Notes under the pieces: model-generated
What the model saw: only the letters and a program-made list of their open reading frames with translations
Told to the model about the DNA's origin: nothing
Database searches by the model: none
NCBI GenBank assembly: GCA_016712145.1
Contig: JADJRO010000001.1
Span: forward strand, 2,232,501 to 2,296,500
Source: Saprospiraceae bacterium
GTDB lineage: Bacteria > Bacteroidota > Bacteroidia > Chitinophagales > Saprospiraceae
Reading direction: 5' to 3'
DNA: 64,000 bases
Shown: in pieces, positions 52,840-62,736 of the stretch
Layout: each line of letters starts with the position of its first letter
How positions within the stretch are numbered: the first letter of the stretch is position 1
Translations under genes and position numbers: made by a program

Positions 52840-55767
52840 TTGAAACCTGGTTTTGAATCGATTTTTCATAAACTTGTTGAGTGGGGATTGGTCTTGCTTA
52901 GTTTGCTATTAGTAAGCTTGCCTTCATCTTTCGCGCAATCCCCCTATTCCAAAACCTACTCCACCCACGAAGGACTCATACATCCTCAAATCACTACACT
53001 CTTTAAGGACACGCGCAATTATTTGTGGATTGGAACTAAGGGTGGTGTTTCAAGATTTAATGGCAAATCGTTTGAAAACTTTGATGTAGCGCAATTGGGA
53101 ATCTATGGCGATATCCATCAATTCTATGAAGATAGCAGTCACTGTATATGGGCTATCGCTAAAGATGGACTCACCATATACAATGGCGTCGAATGGAAGG
53201 CCTATAAATTTGAATCCGCCCTTCATGATGCAGTTTGTTCAGCATTTTACAAGGACAGTTTTTATTTCATTGACAGTTACAGCGAACTAAACATTTTCTC
53301 CAATGGTAATTTTAGCAAAAGGAACCTGATAAACCTTTGTGGAAAACCATTGCGCAATATATTTTATGACCCATTTACACATAAATTTTATACTGTATTG
53401 GCTAACAGTTTTTCAATTGGAGTTTATGATAAGGATACGGTCAGAATTTTTAAAAATTATCAAGCCGAAGAACTGGGATCCTATCCAGTAATGAGAACTT
53501 ATTTATACCGTACTTTTAAGGACGGTATTGCTTTGATTTACGATCTAAAAGATAGCCTGATTGCCAAAATACCTGTACTTTTTGAAAAGGGGGAATACAT
53601 CTATACTCCAAACGAAGGGAGGGAATCTTTATTTTGGAATGCATTAAATGGTTTGAATAACAAAAATTTGAATTTGCATGCCTTTTTTAAAAATGAAAGA
53701 GGTAAACCCGATATCACAGCACTCTGCATAGATTCTTATAATTATTGGCTGGGAACGGAACGGGGCTTGATTAAAATTTCAAAGGCAGGATTTTTATTTT
53801 ATAATAAAGATAGCATTCCGTTTCCTTGGGCGATCATTGAAAATAAAAACCATGAACTAATTGTTGGAGATTTTTTAAATGGACTCTTTTTGATAAAACC
53901 GGATGGTTCCATCCAACGAATTAGTTCAAAAGAGCTTTGGTATTTTCATCCATGCATGGACGCAACAGGTAGGGTTTTCCTTTATAGAGAAAATGAAATA
54001 TACAGCCTTATAGATAATAAGCTTCAGTTAATACCCAAACTATCAAAAGAAAATCCAGATTTCACAGCTTCCCTATTCTTGAGTTGGTCCTCACGAATTA
54101 ATAAATTATTGGGAGCTCAAAGAGGTGGTTTTTTTATTTATGATCCAACTACGCAGGAACTAGAATTTGTGAAATGGGATCATAAAGATTTTTTAAGTTT
54201 TCATACACTTTGTTTATATGAAGACACTGAAGGAATGATTTGGGCAGGATCCAGGAAAGGATTGATCAAGTATGATATTCAGAAAAAAAACTTTCAGTAT
54301 TTTCCAAATGAAGCGTGTTTGGCTAAAGGAATACTGTCAATATGCAAGGCAAGTGATACCAGTTTCTATATAGGCACCTATAATGGTGTATGGGAATTTG
54401 GAATTCGTTCAAATACTTATTCCTTGTCCTTAGAAATTCTAAATACTAACATTATTAGCAGCCTGACTAATTATAAAGACAGTCTTTTATTGATTAGTCA
54501 CAATAAAGGAATCACAGTTTGGAACCTGAAAGATAAAACACAGTATCGCGAATTCAATTATAACAATGGTTTTCCGGGTATGATGCCAGATCAAAATGCA
54601 GCTTATGTTGATTCCCGCTCTAATTATTATGTTGGTGCCTTTGACCGCCTCTGTGTAATACCCGTAACTGATTTATGGCATGATGAAGAAGCATTGCGCA
54701 TACAGTTTACGAAATTAAACGGCCAATATATAGCCTATCAATCCAACATACTTACTTGTAAAAATGGTAAAGGGATTAGTATTGAATTTGACCTCATCGG
54801 CACCAACCGCCCAGTTGATTGCAGATTTCGATACCGCATCCAAAATAAAACAGGCTGGAGTGATTGGTTTCCATACCAGTATTTTATTTTACCTGAACTT
54901 GCATCTGGTACCTATAATTTGGAATTGGAAACAAATTGGGATGAACTTCAAAACAATCCTCTTGGTAAAGCCGCTTTATTAAAATTCAAAGTAGAACAAC
55001 AAATTTGGAAAGAACCCTATTTTCCAATTTTAGTCAGTTGCATACTGGTACTATTCATTTTAGGATTGATCTATGCATTCTATCATTATAAAATGAGTCA
55101 GAAAAAAGTACACCTGCTTAAGCAAGAAAGTAAATATCACCAGGCTCGCATGCTGACTGCTCAAATCAATCCCCACTTTATGAGTAATTTCTTAACAAGC
55201 ATACAAAATTCTGTCAGTTACCAGGATACAGAACGTGCCAATGAAAAATTATTACAGGTTGCCGATTTTTTACGAAAATTTCTTGGCAGTATCAATAGCA
55301 ATGAACAAGGCGGTCTGATCCGCATCAATGAGGAATTAGAAATAATTCGTATTTTTTTAGAAATGCAAAATGTATTGCACAATGGAAATTTAGATTGGAA
55401 AATTCAATTGCCACCAGCGTTTGATGCAACAGAATGGTGTGTACCTCCATTAATTTTACAGCCTTATGTTGAAAATGCGGTCGTCTGGGGTATTGACGGT
55501 CGGGAATCGAGAAAAGGAAGAATACGCATTATACTCACCGAGCATCAACACAGCCTGGATGTTATCATTGAAGATGATGGAATTGGAATTGACCAAGCAA
55601 AAAGATCGCGCATGCATCGCGAACGAAAACAAGAAGAATCCGGAGCAGAAATAGTAAAGCAGCGGCTGGCCTTATTAAAATCCATGGGTATTGATATCAG
55701 CTTGTCAATATCCAGCAATGAAAATGGCACGATGGTACAAATCAGCTATCCTAAAATAAAGTCATGA
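52840..55767 (+). CDS. LytS-type sensor histidine kinase with beta-propeller sensor (TTG start)
   Basis: 975 residues. The start is TTG at 52840: an in-frame TAA sits two codons upstream and no ATG precedes the signal sequence (VLLSLLLVSLPSSFAQ). The outer part is a two-component regulator propeller (YLWIGTKGGVSRFNG, MIWAGSRKGLIKYD) ending in a Y_Y_Y-like beta-sandwich (FRYRIQNKTGWSDW). One membrane span is at 728-749. The cytoplasmic His_kinase domain has the phospho-acceptor His779 (QINPHFMSN), an N-box (PYVENAV, Asn879) and a G-box (DDGIGI, 912-917). It should autophosphorylate and pass the phosphate to the LytTR regulator encoded next door, overlapping by ATGA. The ligand is unknown; proximity suggests the VCBS-repeat surface protein may be a target. 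Confidence 0.9.
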   Translation: MKPGFESIFHKLVEWGLVLLSLLLVSLPSSFAQSPYSKTYSTHEGLIHPQITTLFKDTRNYLWIGTKGGVSRFNGKSFENFDVAQLGIYGDIHQFYEDSSHCIWAIAKDGLTIYNGVEWKAYKFESALHDAVCSAFYKDSFYFIDSYSELNIFSNGNFSKRNLINLCGKPLRNIFYDPFTHKFYTVLANSFSIGVYDKDTVRIFKNYQAEELGSYPVMRTYLYRTFKDGIALIYDLKDSLIAKIPVLFEKGEYIYTPNEGRESLFWNALNGLNNKNLNLHAFFKNERGKPDITALCIDSYNYWLGTERGLIKISKAGFLFYNKDSIPFPWAIIENKNHELIVGDFLNGLFLIKPDGSIQRISSKELWYFHPCMDATGRVFLYRENEIYSLIDNKLQLIPKLSKENPDFTASLFLSWSSRINKLLGAQRGGFFIYDPTTQELEFVKWDHKDFLSFHTLCLYEDTEGMIWAGSRKGLIKYDIQKKNFQYFPNEACLAKGILSICKASDTSFYIGTYNGVWEFGIRSNTYSLSLEILNTNIISSLTNYKDSLLLISHNKGITVWNLKDKTQYREFNYNNGFPGMMPDQNAAYVDSRSNYYVGAFDRLCVIPVTDLWHDEEALRIQFTKLNGQYIAYQSNILTCKNGKGISIEFDLIGTNRPVDCRFRYRIQNKTGWSDWFPYQYFILPELASGTYNLELETNWDELQNNPLGKAALLKFKVEQQIWKEPYFPILVSCILVLFILGLIYAFYHYKMSQKKVHLLKQESKYHQARMLTAQINPHFMSNFLTSIQNSVSYQDTERANEKLLQVADFLRKFLGSINSNEQGGLIRINEELEIIRIFLEMQNVLHNGNLDWKIQLPPAFDATEWCVPPLILQPYVENAVVWGIDGRESRKGRIRIILTEHQHSLDVIIEDDGIGIDQAKRSRMHRERKQEESGAEIVKQRLALLKSMGIDISLSISSNENGTMVQISYPKIKS

Positions 55768-56528
55768 ATTACTACATCGTAGAAGATCAGTGCGATCCCC
55801 GGGAATTGATTCAAAAATATATACAGGAGGATTTTCCTCAATTGCATTTAACTGGATTTGCTGAAAATTATACTTCAGCTATAAAACAAATCCCAACAGT
55901 TCAACCCAATCTTTTGTTATTGGACATTAATTTAGGAAGTCACGATGGGTTTGAGTTGCTGGACTATTTACATAATCAAGGATTGTATTGTCCGAAACTC
56001 ATTATATTTATTACTGCCTATGTAGATTCAGACAGAATCCTAAAAGCTTTCGAATACTATCCACTCCGATATATAACCAAGCCCATTGATCGCAAGAAAT
56101 TGCAAATCAGCATCGATCAGGCAATCCATCAGCAGAATCTCATGCAATCTCAAGTACAAGACAAAATTCCGATTAGAGGTTTTCACAGCAACAAACTACG
56201 GGTGCCTAAAATCAAAGGAGAAATCGAGTTGCTTGATTTAGATCAAATTTTATTTTTACAATCTTCACACGAAGGGCAATTAACGAAGATATATTGTACA
56301 CAACATTCAAATCCCATTGTATCCTCCCGTCATTTAGGGTACTTCAAAGAACTCTTACTGGAGCATCCTCAATTTTTCACGGTGAGTCAAAGTATTTTAG
56401 TAAATCTCAATTACTTAAAATCCTATATACATCAAAGTAAAACCCTCATCCTTCACAATTGGCAAGATCCCATATTAGCTTCGCGCAGAGGCGGCGAGGA
56501 TTTGAAGAGGTGGTTGTGTGGAGGGTGA
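55764..56528 (+). CDS. LytTR-family response regulator
   Basis: 254 residues. The receiver domain spans 1-120: acidic Glu7/Asp8, phospho-acceptor Asp54 (LLLLDINLG), Thr84 (FITAY) and Lys106 (YITKPID) are all in place. A LytTR DNA-binding domain occupies about 145-250 (DQILFLQSSHEGQLTKIY, FTVSQSILVNLNYLK). Its start codon overlaps the kinase stop by 4 bp (ATGA), the usual sign of a translationally coupled kinase/regulator pair. LytTR proteins bind paired direct repeats upstream of their targets; I did not find a convincing pair here. The C-terminal SRRGGEDLKRWLCGG tail looks native. Confidence 0.93.
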   Translation: MNYYIVEDQCDPRELIQKYIQEDFPQLHLTGFAENYTSAIKQIPTVQPNLLLLDINLGSHDGFELLDYLHNQGLYCPKLIIFITAYVDSDRILKAFEYYPLRYITKPIDRKKLQISIDQAIHQQNLMQSQVQDKIPIRGFHSNKLRVPKIKGEIELLDLDQILFLQSSHEGQLTKIYCTQHSNPIVSSRHLGYFKELLLEHPQFFTVSQSILVNLNYLKSYIHQSKTLILHNWQDPILASRRGGEDLKRWLCGG

Positions 56529-56595
56529 GAAATGCAATTTGTGATTCAAATATTCTCATCAAAATAGTAGCCGTATTAATTTTCTATCTTTTAAT

Positions 56596-57048
56596 TTACT
56601 TAATCAAGGTGATGCTATCATCTAATAAATTGTTTGCTAAATCCAAGTTGGTCAATTTTGCCAATGAGAAATAATTGGGAATGGATCCAGTTAATTCGTT
56701 GTGTGCTAAATTTAATAATTTTAATTCAGAAAGCTTTGTAAAGTCAGGAATTGTCCCGCGGATCTTGTTGTAATCAATATTCAATTTGCGCAAATTGGGA
56801 AAATTAAAATCGAAAATCACGCCATTTAATTTATTTCTATCCAGATTTATTTCTTCAACACAACCACTTGCATTCAATAAAATTCCTGACCAAGTAGAAA
56901 TGGGCCTTCCTTGAACCAACCAATTCGTTCGAATATTCCACTGGTTACCATTAAAATTTTGATAAAATTTAACTAACTCTGAACTATCTGAACTGCGATC
57001 ACAAGCTATTTGAGTTTGACTATAACTACGGAAATTACTTAAAATCAA
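56596..57048 (-). CDS. short leucine-rich-repeat protein, start uncertain
   Basis: 150 residues from the first ATG. After CDRSSDSSELVKFYQNFNG comes the plant-type LRR cap (NQWNIRTNWL, STWSGILLN) and about four 23-residue LRRs (INLDRNKLNGVI, LRKLNIDYNKIRGTIP, LKLLNLAHNELTGSIP, LTNLDLANNLL). The signal peptide is cut by this ATG: the frame continues upstream as KKILICFLILSNF after a run of nine A at 57063-57071 and then meets TAA. A change in the length of that run would restore a longer N-terminus, so a non-ATG start or a frameshift is likely. There is no T9SS tail, unlike the related gene at 60246-62309; it may be a truncated relic. It converges on the LytTR gene. Confidence 0.6.
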   Translation of the reverse strand: MILSNFRSYSQTQIACDRSSDSSELVKFYQNFNGNQWNIRTNWLVQGRPISTWSGILLNASGCVEEINLDRNKLNGVIFDFNFPNLRKLNIDYNKIRGTIPDFTKLSELKLLNLAHNELTGSIPNYFSLAKLTNLDLANNLLDDSITLIK

Positions 57049-57269
57049 AAAGCAAATGAGGATTTTTTTTTATATTATAAAAATTAACTACTGGATAGTG
57101 AACCTATACAATATTGTCACTTTGAATATAGTACTTTTTATAAAAAAGCAAGTATTTTTCAAAGGGCGAATTAGAACAAAGAATTCAGAATTGTTAATTG
57201 GACTAACCGATTAAAGACCATGGACGATAGACAACTATCAACTAACCACTATCAGCTATCAACTCCCCT

Positions 57270-60158
57270 TCATTCCAACAAAACAAATCCAGCCCATTGA
57301 TAGGGATTTACAAATCGTTGCCTGAATTCCAATTGTGTTTTTTTAAATGCATTTCGAATGCTGGAGGTATCGGAAATCCAATTTTTATAAAAGCTCAACA
57401 TAAAGTCTTTGGTTTCACGATCTGGAACCTGCCATAAACTCATGATCATTTGTCCTGCACCTGCCAGTTTAAAAGCCCTTTGAAGGCCATATACCCCTTC
57501 AATATCTTTCAGATCACCTAAAGCTGTTTCACAAGCTGAAAGCACAACCAATTCTGTTTGGGATAGATCAAGATGACTAATTTCATAAGCACTTAATAGT
57601 CCGTCTTCCGTCTTGGTATCGTTTTGGATTGACTGAAAACTATTGGCACCAGATAAGACCAGCCCACTATTCATCATACCGGATCCATAAAAATTTGAAG
57701 ACGGAGTCTGGTTTTTTGAAGTATTGAAATAACCATGCGTTGCAAAGTGTAGAATTCTCCAGTTTTTCTTGGACTCCAAACTATCAAAAATTCCTTTTTC
57801 TGTAGCGATGGTATTTTGTAAAGAAGCAACCTTAAATCCATTGGATTGTAATAATTTAGAAACATCAACACCTTCTTTTTCAGCCCATGGCAAGGCAGTC
57901 CAAGTTTTTGTTTGAGTACCTGCTGTGGAGGGATTTGAATTCCTGCTTGCAAATGTTTCTGTTGATTCAATATCATAATCCACCCCGCTAACTACCAAAC
58001 AATTTTTATTTGAGTATGCTAGAATTTGAACATCTGTTGGGACAATTTGTCTTGTGCTACTCATTAATATAATTTCAAAGCTATCTGAAACTACAGCTTC
58101 TAAAGAAATGGGTAGGGCGGCAATGTTTAGCCGGTTTAGCAAGCCATCGGGTACCAGATAAATTCTTTGAATCTCTTTCAAATGCTCGCGTATAGGTGTC
58201 CAGATCAATTCTGTAAGTGAAGGTTTTTTCTCTCCTAATGCCATAGCACCACGACTGGAAAAATTGTAAATACTACTTACATAATCGGCTGTTCGATTGG
58301 TATTGGATTTTAATAAATTTTCAAATTCGGATTCATAACACAGGCTAATGAATTGGGGTGCGTCAGCATATTTTGTTACTAAGAGCACTCCGTAAAACAC
58401 AGTGTCCTGAGATAATCCAACTGGGAATGAAATAAACTCCACTGCTGCTTCTCCTTCGCTCAAAGCAAATTGAATGTCTTCCCAAGAATATTCCATAGAC
58501 TCCTCTGAAAAAGATCCAATGGTATGTGAAATTTGGCTTTCCATTTCAGAAATCTTTCGCTCTAATTCTGTAGTATTAGCCCGTTCACCTATGGCTTTAT
58601 TTAATTCAAACTCCAATTGTCGATGCAAGGAAATTACTTCATCGCGAGAATTGGCAACGAAACGGGCTTTATCCATTCCTATGCGTATGCGCTGCAAATT
58701 ACTAAGGATAAATCCTCTATAATATAAACTAATATTATATGCAAGTTTAGCAAGGTTTTTGTCTTGAGGGTTTGCTAACTGAAAGCTATAAATTTCATAA
58801 ATAAATGATTTGTACTCTTTAATTTTTTCATCCAATTCCAGTTCTGATAAAAATCGAGTAGCTCGTTTTAAAAAATTTCGGGGTATTTTTTCAATAGTTT
58901 GAAAAAGCGCAATGGCTTGTTCCTTATTTCCAGTTTTTCGCAAAAATTTTGCATATTCAAATTGAGAATGAAAATATTCAATGTGATCTTTTCCTAAGGT
59001 TTTTTGTATTATTCGGATAGCTTCTTCGTAATTTAATTTAGCCTGATCGTGCTTCAGTTGTTTTGATTGAATGGTTGCCATTGAGATCAATATCCCTGCA
59101 TAAATAGGATGATTTTTGCCATAGATACTTGCAGTAAGCGGGACCGCTTTTTCAATATATTGAAATGCTATTTCTGATTTTCCTTGATCAAGGTACAACT
59201 TGCCAAGATTACTAAGATTAATTGCATACTCAGCGGACTTAATAGTGCCAACAAGCTCTCTTCTTTTTAAGGCATCTAAATACAATCGCTCTGCATTTTT
59301 TATATCTCCTGTTTTTTCAGTCAGAATACTAAGGTTGTCAAGAAATTTTAAATATTCTGTTGATTTGGTATCTTTTAAACTGTCATAAATTGCAATGCCT
59401 TGCAGAATTGTACTTTTTGCTTTTTCATATCTTCCCAAACTTGCCTGAAAATTTGCTAGATTGTAGAGCGTCTTTGCATAATCTTTACTAAAAGCACCGC
59501 TTATTTTTTCTTTTATCCTAAGTGAAATAGTGTACAATCCATCTGCTTGATCAAATCGGTTTAACTTACAATAAACATCCGCAAGGTTATTAATGATGCG
59601 GGCATATTGAATATTGCCACCGCCAGTCTTCCGCTGGTTTATTTGTCTTGCTTCCTGAAAAACTTTTTCAGCGTCGCTGTAACGTGCTTGGCTGGCATAT
59701 ATAAGACCAAGTGTATTGAACGTAGAGATATATAAACTATCCTCTTTGCTGTATAGCTTTTTATATAAATCCCGTGCTTCAAGAATATGGACCGTTGCAC
59801 TTAAATAATCAGCTAGTTGATAAAACGAACGACCCATATGATCGTGGATCTGACCGAGAAGAGTATCATTCTGAATTTGTTGTGTAAGCGCTTTTTGATA
59901 ATCTTTGATGGCGGCTTCATAATCTTTTAAAGATGCATGGCATTGAATCATCAAACTATATATCATAAGGCTATCTTCTTGATAAAAGCTAGTTGAATTT
60001 TTAACCAATGTAGTTAATGTTTTATAAGCTTTTACAGGATTGTTTTGATCTAATAGGCTTTTAACAAGAGTAAGCTCAGCTTTAACAGCTATAGAACTAC
60101 TTTGACTGAAAAGAGAAAAAGTATAAAAAAATAGACAAAATAAGTATGTAAATTTCAT
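57270..60158 (-). CDS. exported TPR-CHAT protein, copy C
   Basis: 962 residues. Signal peptide MKFTYLFCLFFYTFSLFSQ. TPRs with a 42-residue rhythm run through about 30-430 (YSDAEKVFQEARQINQRK, YAKTLYNLANFQASLGRYEKAK). The C-terminal CHAT domain has His808 (HFATHGYFN) and Cys876 (LSACETAL), so the dyad is intact. The stretch between His and Cys is short and lacks the palindrome-encoded insert of copies A and B, which shows that the insert is dispensable. TPR units are well diverged from one another, unlike copy B. The gene stands between two LRR-protein genes on the same strand. Exported location and substrate are inferred and unknown, respectively. Confidence 0.88.
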   Translation of the reverse strand: MKFTYLFCLFFYTFSLFSQSSSIAVKAELTLVKSLLDQNNPVKAYKTLTTLVKNSTSFYQEDSLMIYSLMIQCHASLKDYEAAIKDYQKALTQQIQNDTLLGQIHDHMGRSFYQLADYLSATVHILEARDLYKKLYSKEDSLYISTFNTLGLIYASQARYSDAEKVFQEARQINQRKTGGGNIQYARIINNLADVYCKLNRFDQADGLYTISLRIKEKISGAFSKDYAKTLYNLANFQASLGRYEKAKSTILQGIAIYDSLKDTKSTEYLKFLDNLSILTEKTGDIKNAERLYLDALKRRELVGTIKSAEYAINLSNLGKLYLDQGKSEIAFQYIEKAVPLTASIYGKNHPIYAGILISMATIQSKQLKHDQAKLNYEEAIRIIQKTLGKDHIEYFHSQFEYAKFLRKTGNKEQAIALFQTIEKIPRNFLKRATRFLSELELDEKIKEYKSFIYEIYSFQLANPQDKNLAKLAYNISLYYRGFILSNLQRIRIGMDKARFVANSRDEVISLHRQLEFELNKAIGERANTTELERKISEMESQISHTIGSFSEESMEYSWEDIQFALSEGEAAVEFISFPVGLSQDTVFYGVLLVTKYADAPQFISLCYESEFENLLKSNTNRTADYVSSIYNFSSRGAMALGEKKPSLTELIWTPIREHLKEIQRIYLVPDGLLNRLNIAALPISLEAVVSDSFEIILMSSTRQIVPTDVQILAYSNKNCLVVSGVDYDIESTETFASRNSNPSTAGTQTKTWTALPWAEKEGVDVSKLLQSNGFKVASLQNTIATEKGIFDSLESKKNWRILHFATHGYFNTSKNQTPSSNFYGSGMMNSGLVLSGANSFQSIQNDTKTEDGLLSAYEISHLDLSQTELVVLSACETALGDLKDIEGVYGLQRAFKLAGAGQMIMSLWQVPDRETKDFMLSFYKNWISDTSSIRNAFKKTQLEFRQRFVNPYQWAGFVLLE

Positions 60159-60245
60159 TCAAGAACCTTAGAATGCAATAACAAATAAATTCGCTACAAT
60201 TGTATAAGTAAAAATTAGAATTAGTAAATAATAATTGCAGGACAA

Positions 60246-62216
60246 TTAGTCAGATTTCAAAATTTTAGTAACAAATCTTGATTTATTATTACTTATCTCC
60301 ATAATATACATTCCATTTCTCAAATCACCAAAATCTATAACAACATTTCCACAGCTGATTTCTTTAAAATTTAAAACGTTAATTCCAAATAAATCAAATA
60401 CATTAATACTTACAAGGCCCCAAAGTTCAGGAATATTGCAAATTAAATTTTTGCTAACTGGATTAGGGGCACATTTTATTTCTATTTTTAAACCTTCATT
60501 TGCTGAACTTGTCGAAGTAATACTTTTTAAACAATGCCATAAAGTATCAAACTCAATTAAATCGATTTCCTTTACTGGCAATATCCCAATTTTAATATAT
60601 TTAAAACTATCAATTTTAGTAATCGTTTCAATAATTTCACCATTTGTGGTGTATAAATTTACCCAAGTAATTTTTTGCTCCAAAAATTTGCATCCACCAC
60701 TAATAAAAATGAAAGGTACATTTCTGACTTCACATAAACCAATTTCTAAATTCTCTAAGCTTGAACATTCCCAAAATGAACTATCACAATTCACGTCGTC
60801 TCTAAACTTCATCAGCCATGGCAAATTAAGAATTAAAGAATCATCTGCTTGGTCCAACCAAAATTGATCACTGCACTTCATTTGAAATGCATTCAATTGA
60901 TTTGAGTCGTTAAACAAAATGTAATTAATACTACATAATACTGAAAAAACTGGAGGAATAGTTGATTCAAAAAAGTTACCATTGACATTGAAACTATCTA
61001 AATTGTATAATTTTACAAGATCCATAGGAAGGCTTCCAATAAACCTGTTATTATTTAAAAAAACTGACTTTAATTCACAAAGGTCACCTAAATCTGGTGG
61101 AACCGATCCATTTAATAAATTATTAGATAAATCTAATAATTTTAAATTTCTTAATTGATTGATTGAATTTGAGATAGAACCAGATAACAAGTTCCCAGAT
61201 AGTTCTAATTTCTCAAGGTCAAGTATTTCAAAAAGACTATCTGGTAAAACACCCACAAGATTATTATTATTTAATTGTATTGCACTAACGCAACCACCTG
61301 GATTAAGACTAATGCCATACCATTGTGAAACAGGAGTCAAAAGATTCCATTTGTTTATCCAATTGGGACCATTCGTACTATGATATAAAGAAATTAAATA
61401 TATAGAATCGTAATTTGCACAAGGCGCCAAAGGTTTACCTTTACATTCACAGTTTTGAGTAATGGTGTCATTCAAAGTATTTGTAATTCCATCATTACAA
61501 GGTGCTCCTACTTGCTGTTCTCCCCCACAAAAAATGAATTTCCAATTCGTCCATGTACCTCCACTATATGGCAATTTTGGATTGTTAAAATTTCCATTCC
61601 AGCATACATTACATAACGATCTTAACGAGTCATTGAAACAACCTGACAAATCATTATTCTCTAACCAAAGTATCTGCAGTGGAATATTTCCAAGCGACCC
61701 TGGTATGGTTCCTGTTAAATTGTTATTCTTAAGGTTTAATTGATATAAATTAGGAAGGGTACCTATTTCATAAGGAATCCTTCCACTAAATTGATTGAAA
61801 CCAAAGTTAAGAACTAATAAATTTTTCAATTTTCCTATATCAGGAGAAAGTATTCCAGTTAATTTATTGTATTCTAGATTAAGTTGTGATAACTCACTAA
61901 GAAAATATATAGAATCATTTAATGTTCCAATTAAATTGTTACCCTTTCTATTGCCTTGTGCGCCGCAATCAAAAATACCATCCATATCAATACATGTAAC
62001 ACATCCGTTTGAGTTCAATTTGATACCCCACCAATTGTCCATAGACTCATTCAGGTTCCATTTCTTAAACCAATCTAAACCTCCTGCAGAATTATGGAAT
62101 GCAACAAGGCACAATGAATCCTTTAATCTATTGCATTGGCAGTTAACTGTGGTCGGTTGCAAGAATAAAATAAACAAAATACAAATTACTATCCTGTTAA
62201 ATATATTTTCACACAT
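60246..62216 (-). CDS. T9SS-secreted leucine-rich-repeat protein
   Basis: About 656 residues from the ATG at 62214-62216, chosen because it gives a standard signal peptide (NIFNRIVICILFILFLQ, then CQC); the frame is open to an ATG at 62309, adding 31 residues. Two plant-type LRR blocks each begin with a cap (DSLCLVAFHNSAGGLDWFKK, and DSIYLISLYHSTNGPNWINK) and include LRRs such as LSQLNLEYNKLTGIL and LKLLDLSNNLLNGSVP. A Cys-rich spacer separates them. The end carries a T9SS domain (CAPNPVSKNLICNI to RFVTKILKSD). LRR surface proteins of this type usually bind proteins or glycans. The short LRR gene at 56596-57048 is related. Confidence 0.85.
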   Translation of the reverse strand: MCENIFNRIVICILFILFLQPTTVNCQCNRLKDSLCLVAFHNSAGGLDWFKKWNLNESMDNWWGIKLNSNGCVTCIDMDGIFDCGAQGNRKGNNLIGTLNDSIYFLSELSQLNLEYNKLTGILSPDIGKLKNLLVLNFGFNQFSGRIPYEIGTLPNLYQLNLKNNNLTGTIPGSLGNIPLQILWLENNDLSGCFNDSLRSLCNVCWNGNFNNPKLPYSGGTWTNWKFIFCGGEQQVGAPCNDGITNTLNDTITQNCECKGKPLAPCANYDSIYLISLYHSTNGPNWINKWNLLTPVSQWYGISLNPGGCVSAIQLNNNNLVGVLPDSLFEILDLEKLELSGNLLSGSISNSINQLRNLKLLDLSNNLLNGSVPPDLGDLCELKSVFLNNNRFIGSLPMDLVKLYNLDSFNVNGNFFESTIPPVFSVLCSINYILFNDSNQLNAFQMKCSDQFWLDQADDSLILNLPWLMKFRDDVNCDSSFWECSSLENLEIGLCEVRNVPFIFISGGCKFLEQKITWVNLYTTNGEIIETITKIDSFKYIKIGILPVKEIDLIEFDTLWHCLKSITSTSSANEGLKIEIKCAPNPVSKNLICNIPELWGLVSINVFDLFGINVLNFKEISCGNVVIDFGDLRNGMYIMEISNNKSRFVTKILKSD

Positions 62217-62309
62217 ATTTTTACTAATTATAAATTTATTATTCAAATACTTATATAGTAATAACATAGAATTATAAAGACTATAAAATGTCATAAAGTA
62301 ACATTTCAA

Positions 62310-62736
62310 ATTTTTAAGTATGTATAGTCCATAAAGTTCAAATTTTCAAAATGAAACAATTCAGTAATAAAAGTTAATCAAAATGATTTAAAATTTCTTT
62401 CGTCATATTTATTGAAGTAACGAAGTAGAGATTAACAAAGTAATTTTTTTGAGTGATTAAATACGATACTGTCTCTGTAAAAAATGCAAATAATAAGAAT
62501 GTAAGTTTACACTGCATAGCAGTTCGCCTTTTTTGCACCTGCGCACACTCCGTTAGAAGCCCACACTTTGATAATCGAACAAACCCTTCAAAAAAAATAT
62601 TTCCTTTACTCTTTATATTATACGGATCACCGCACTTTTGCCATGAAGCTGAATCATTTAAAGTTCGAACACGCTTTGTCCGAGCATGCATCGCGGCCTG
62701 GTCTTGCGTGTTAGTTCGCAGCATTTTCAATTTCTA
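62310..62736. other. intergenic region with an imperfect palindrome
   Basis: About 427 bp between the LRR gene and a small secreted-protein gene. It holds a 57-bp imperfect inverted repeat (62663-62719; AACACGC facing GCGTGTT, extended by GTTCGA / AGTTCGC) just after the small gene's stop, and a GC-richer patch around 62518-62565. A 118-codon minus-strand frame crosses the palindrome, and I do not accept it as a gene. Confidence 0.5.

Noticed and set aside
55764..56528. LytTR binding sites (paired direct repeats) near the VCBS gene
   Set aside because: I looked in the 49338-49669 region and found no convincing pair at the expected spacing.
62518..62719. Integron attC-like site after the small secreted-protein gene
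   Set aside because: The inverted repeat and a CGTTAGA word are suggestive, but the outer core sites do not fit RYYYAAC and GTTRRRY, and no integrase is in the window.
62374..62730. 118-codon minus-strand frame
   Set aside because: It runs through the imperfect palindrome at 62663-62719, has erratic composition and no recognisable domain; only its last part (from MQCKLTFLLFAFF) vaguely resembles a leader.
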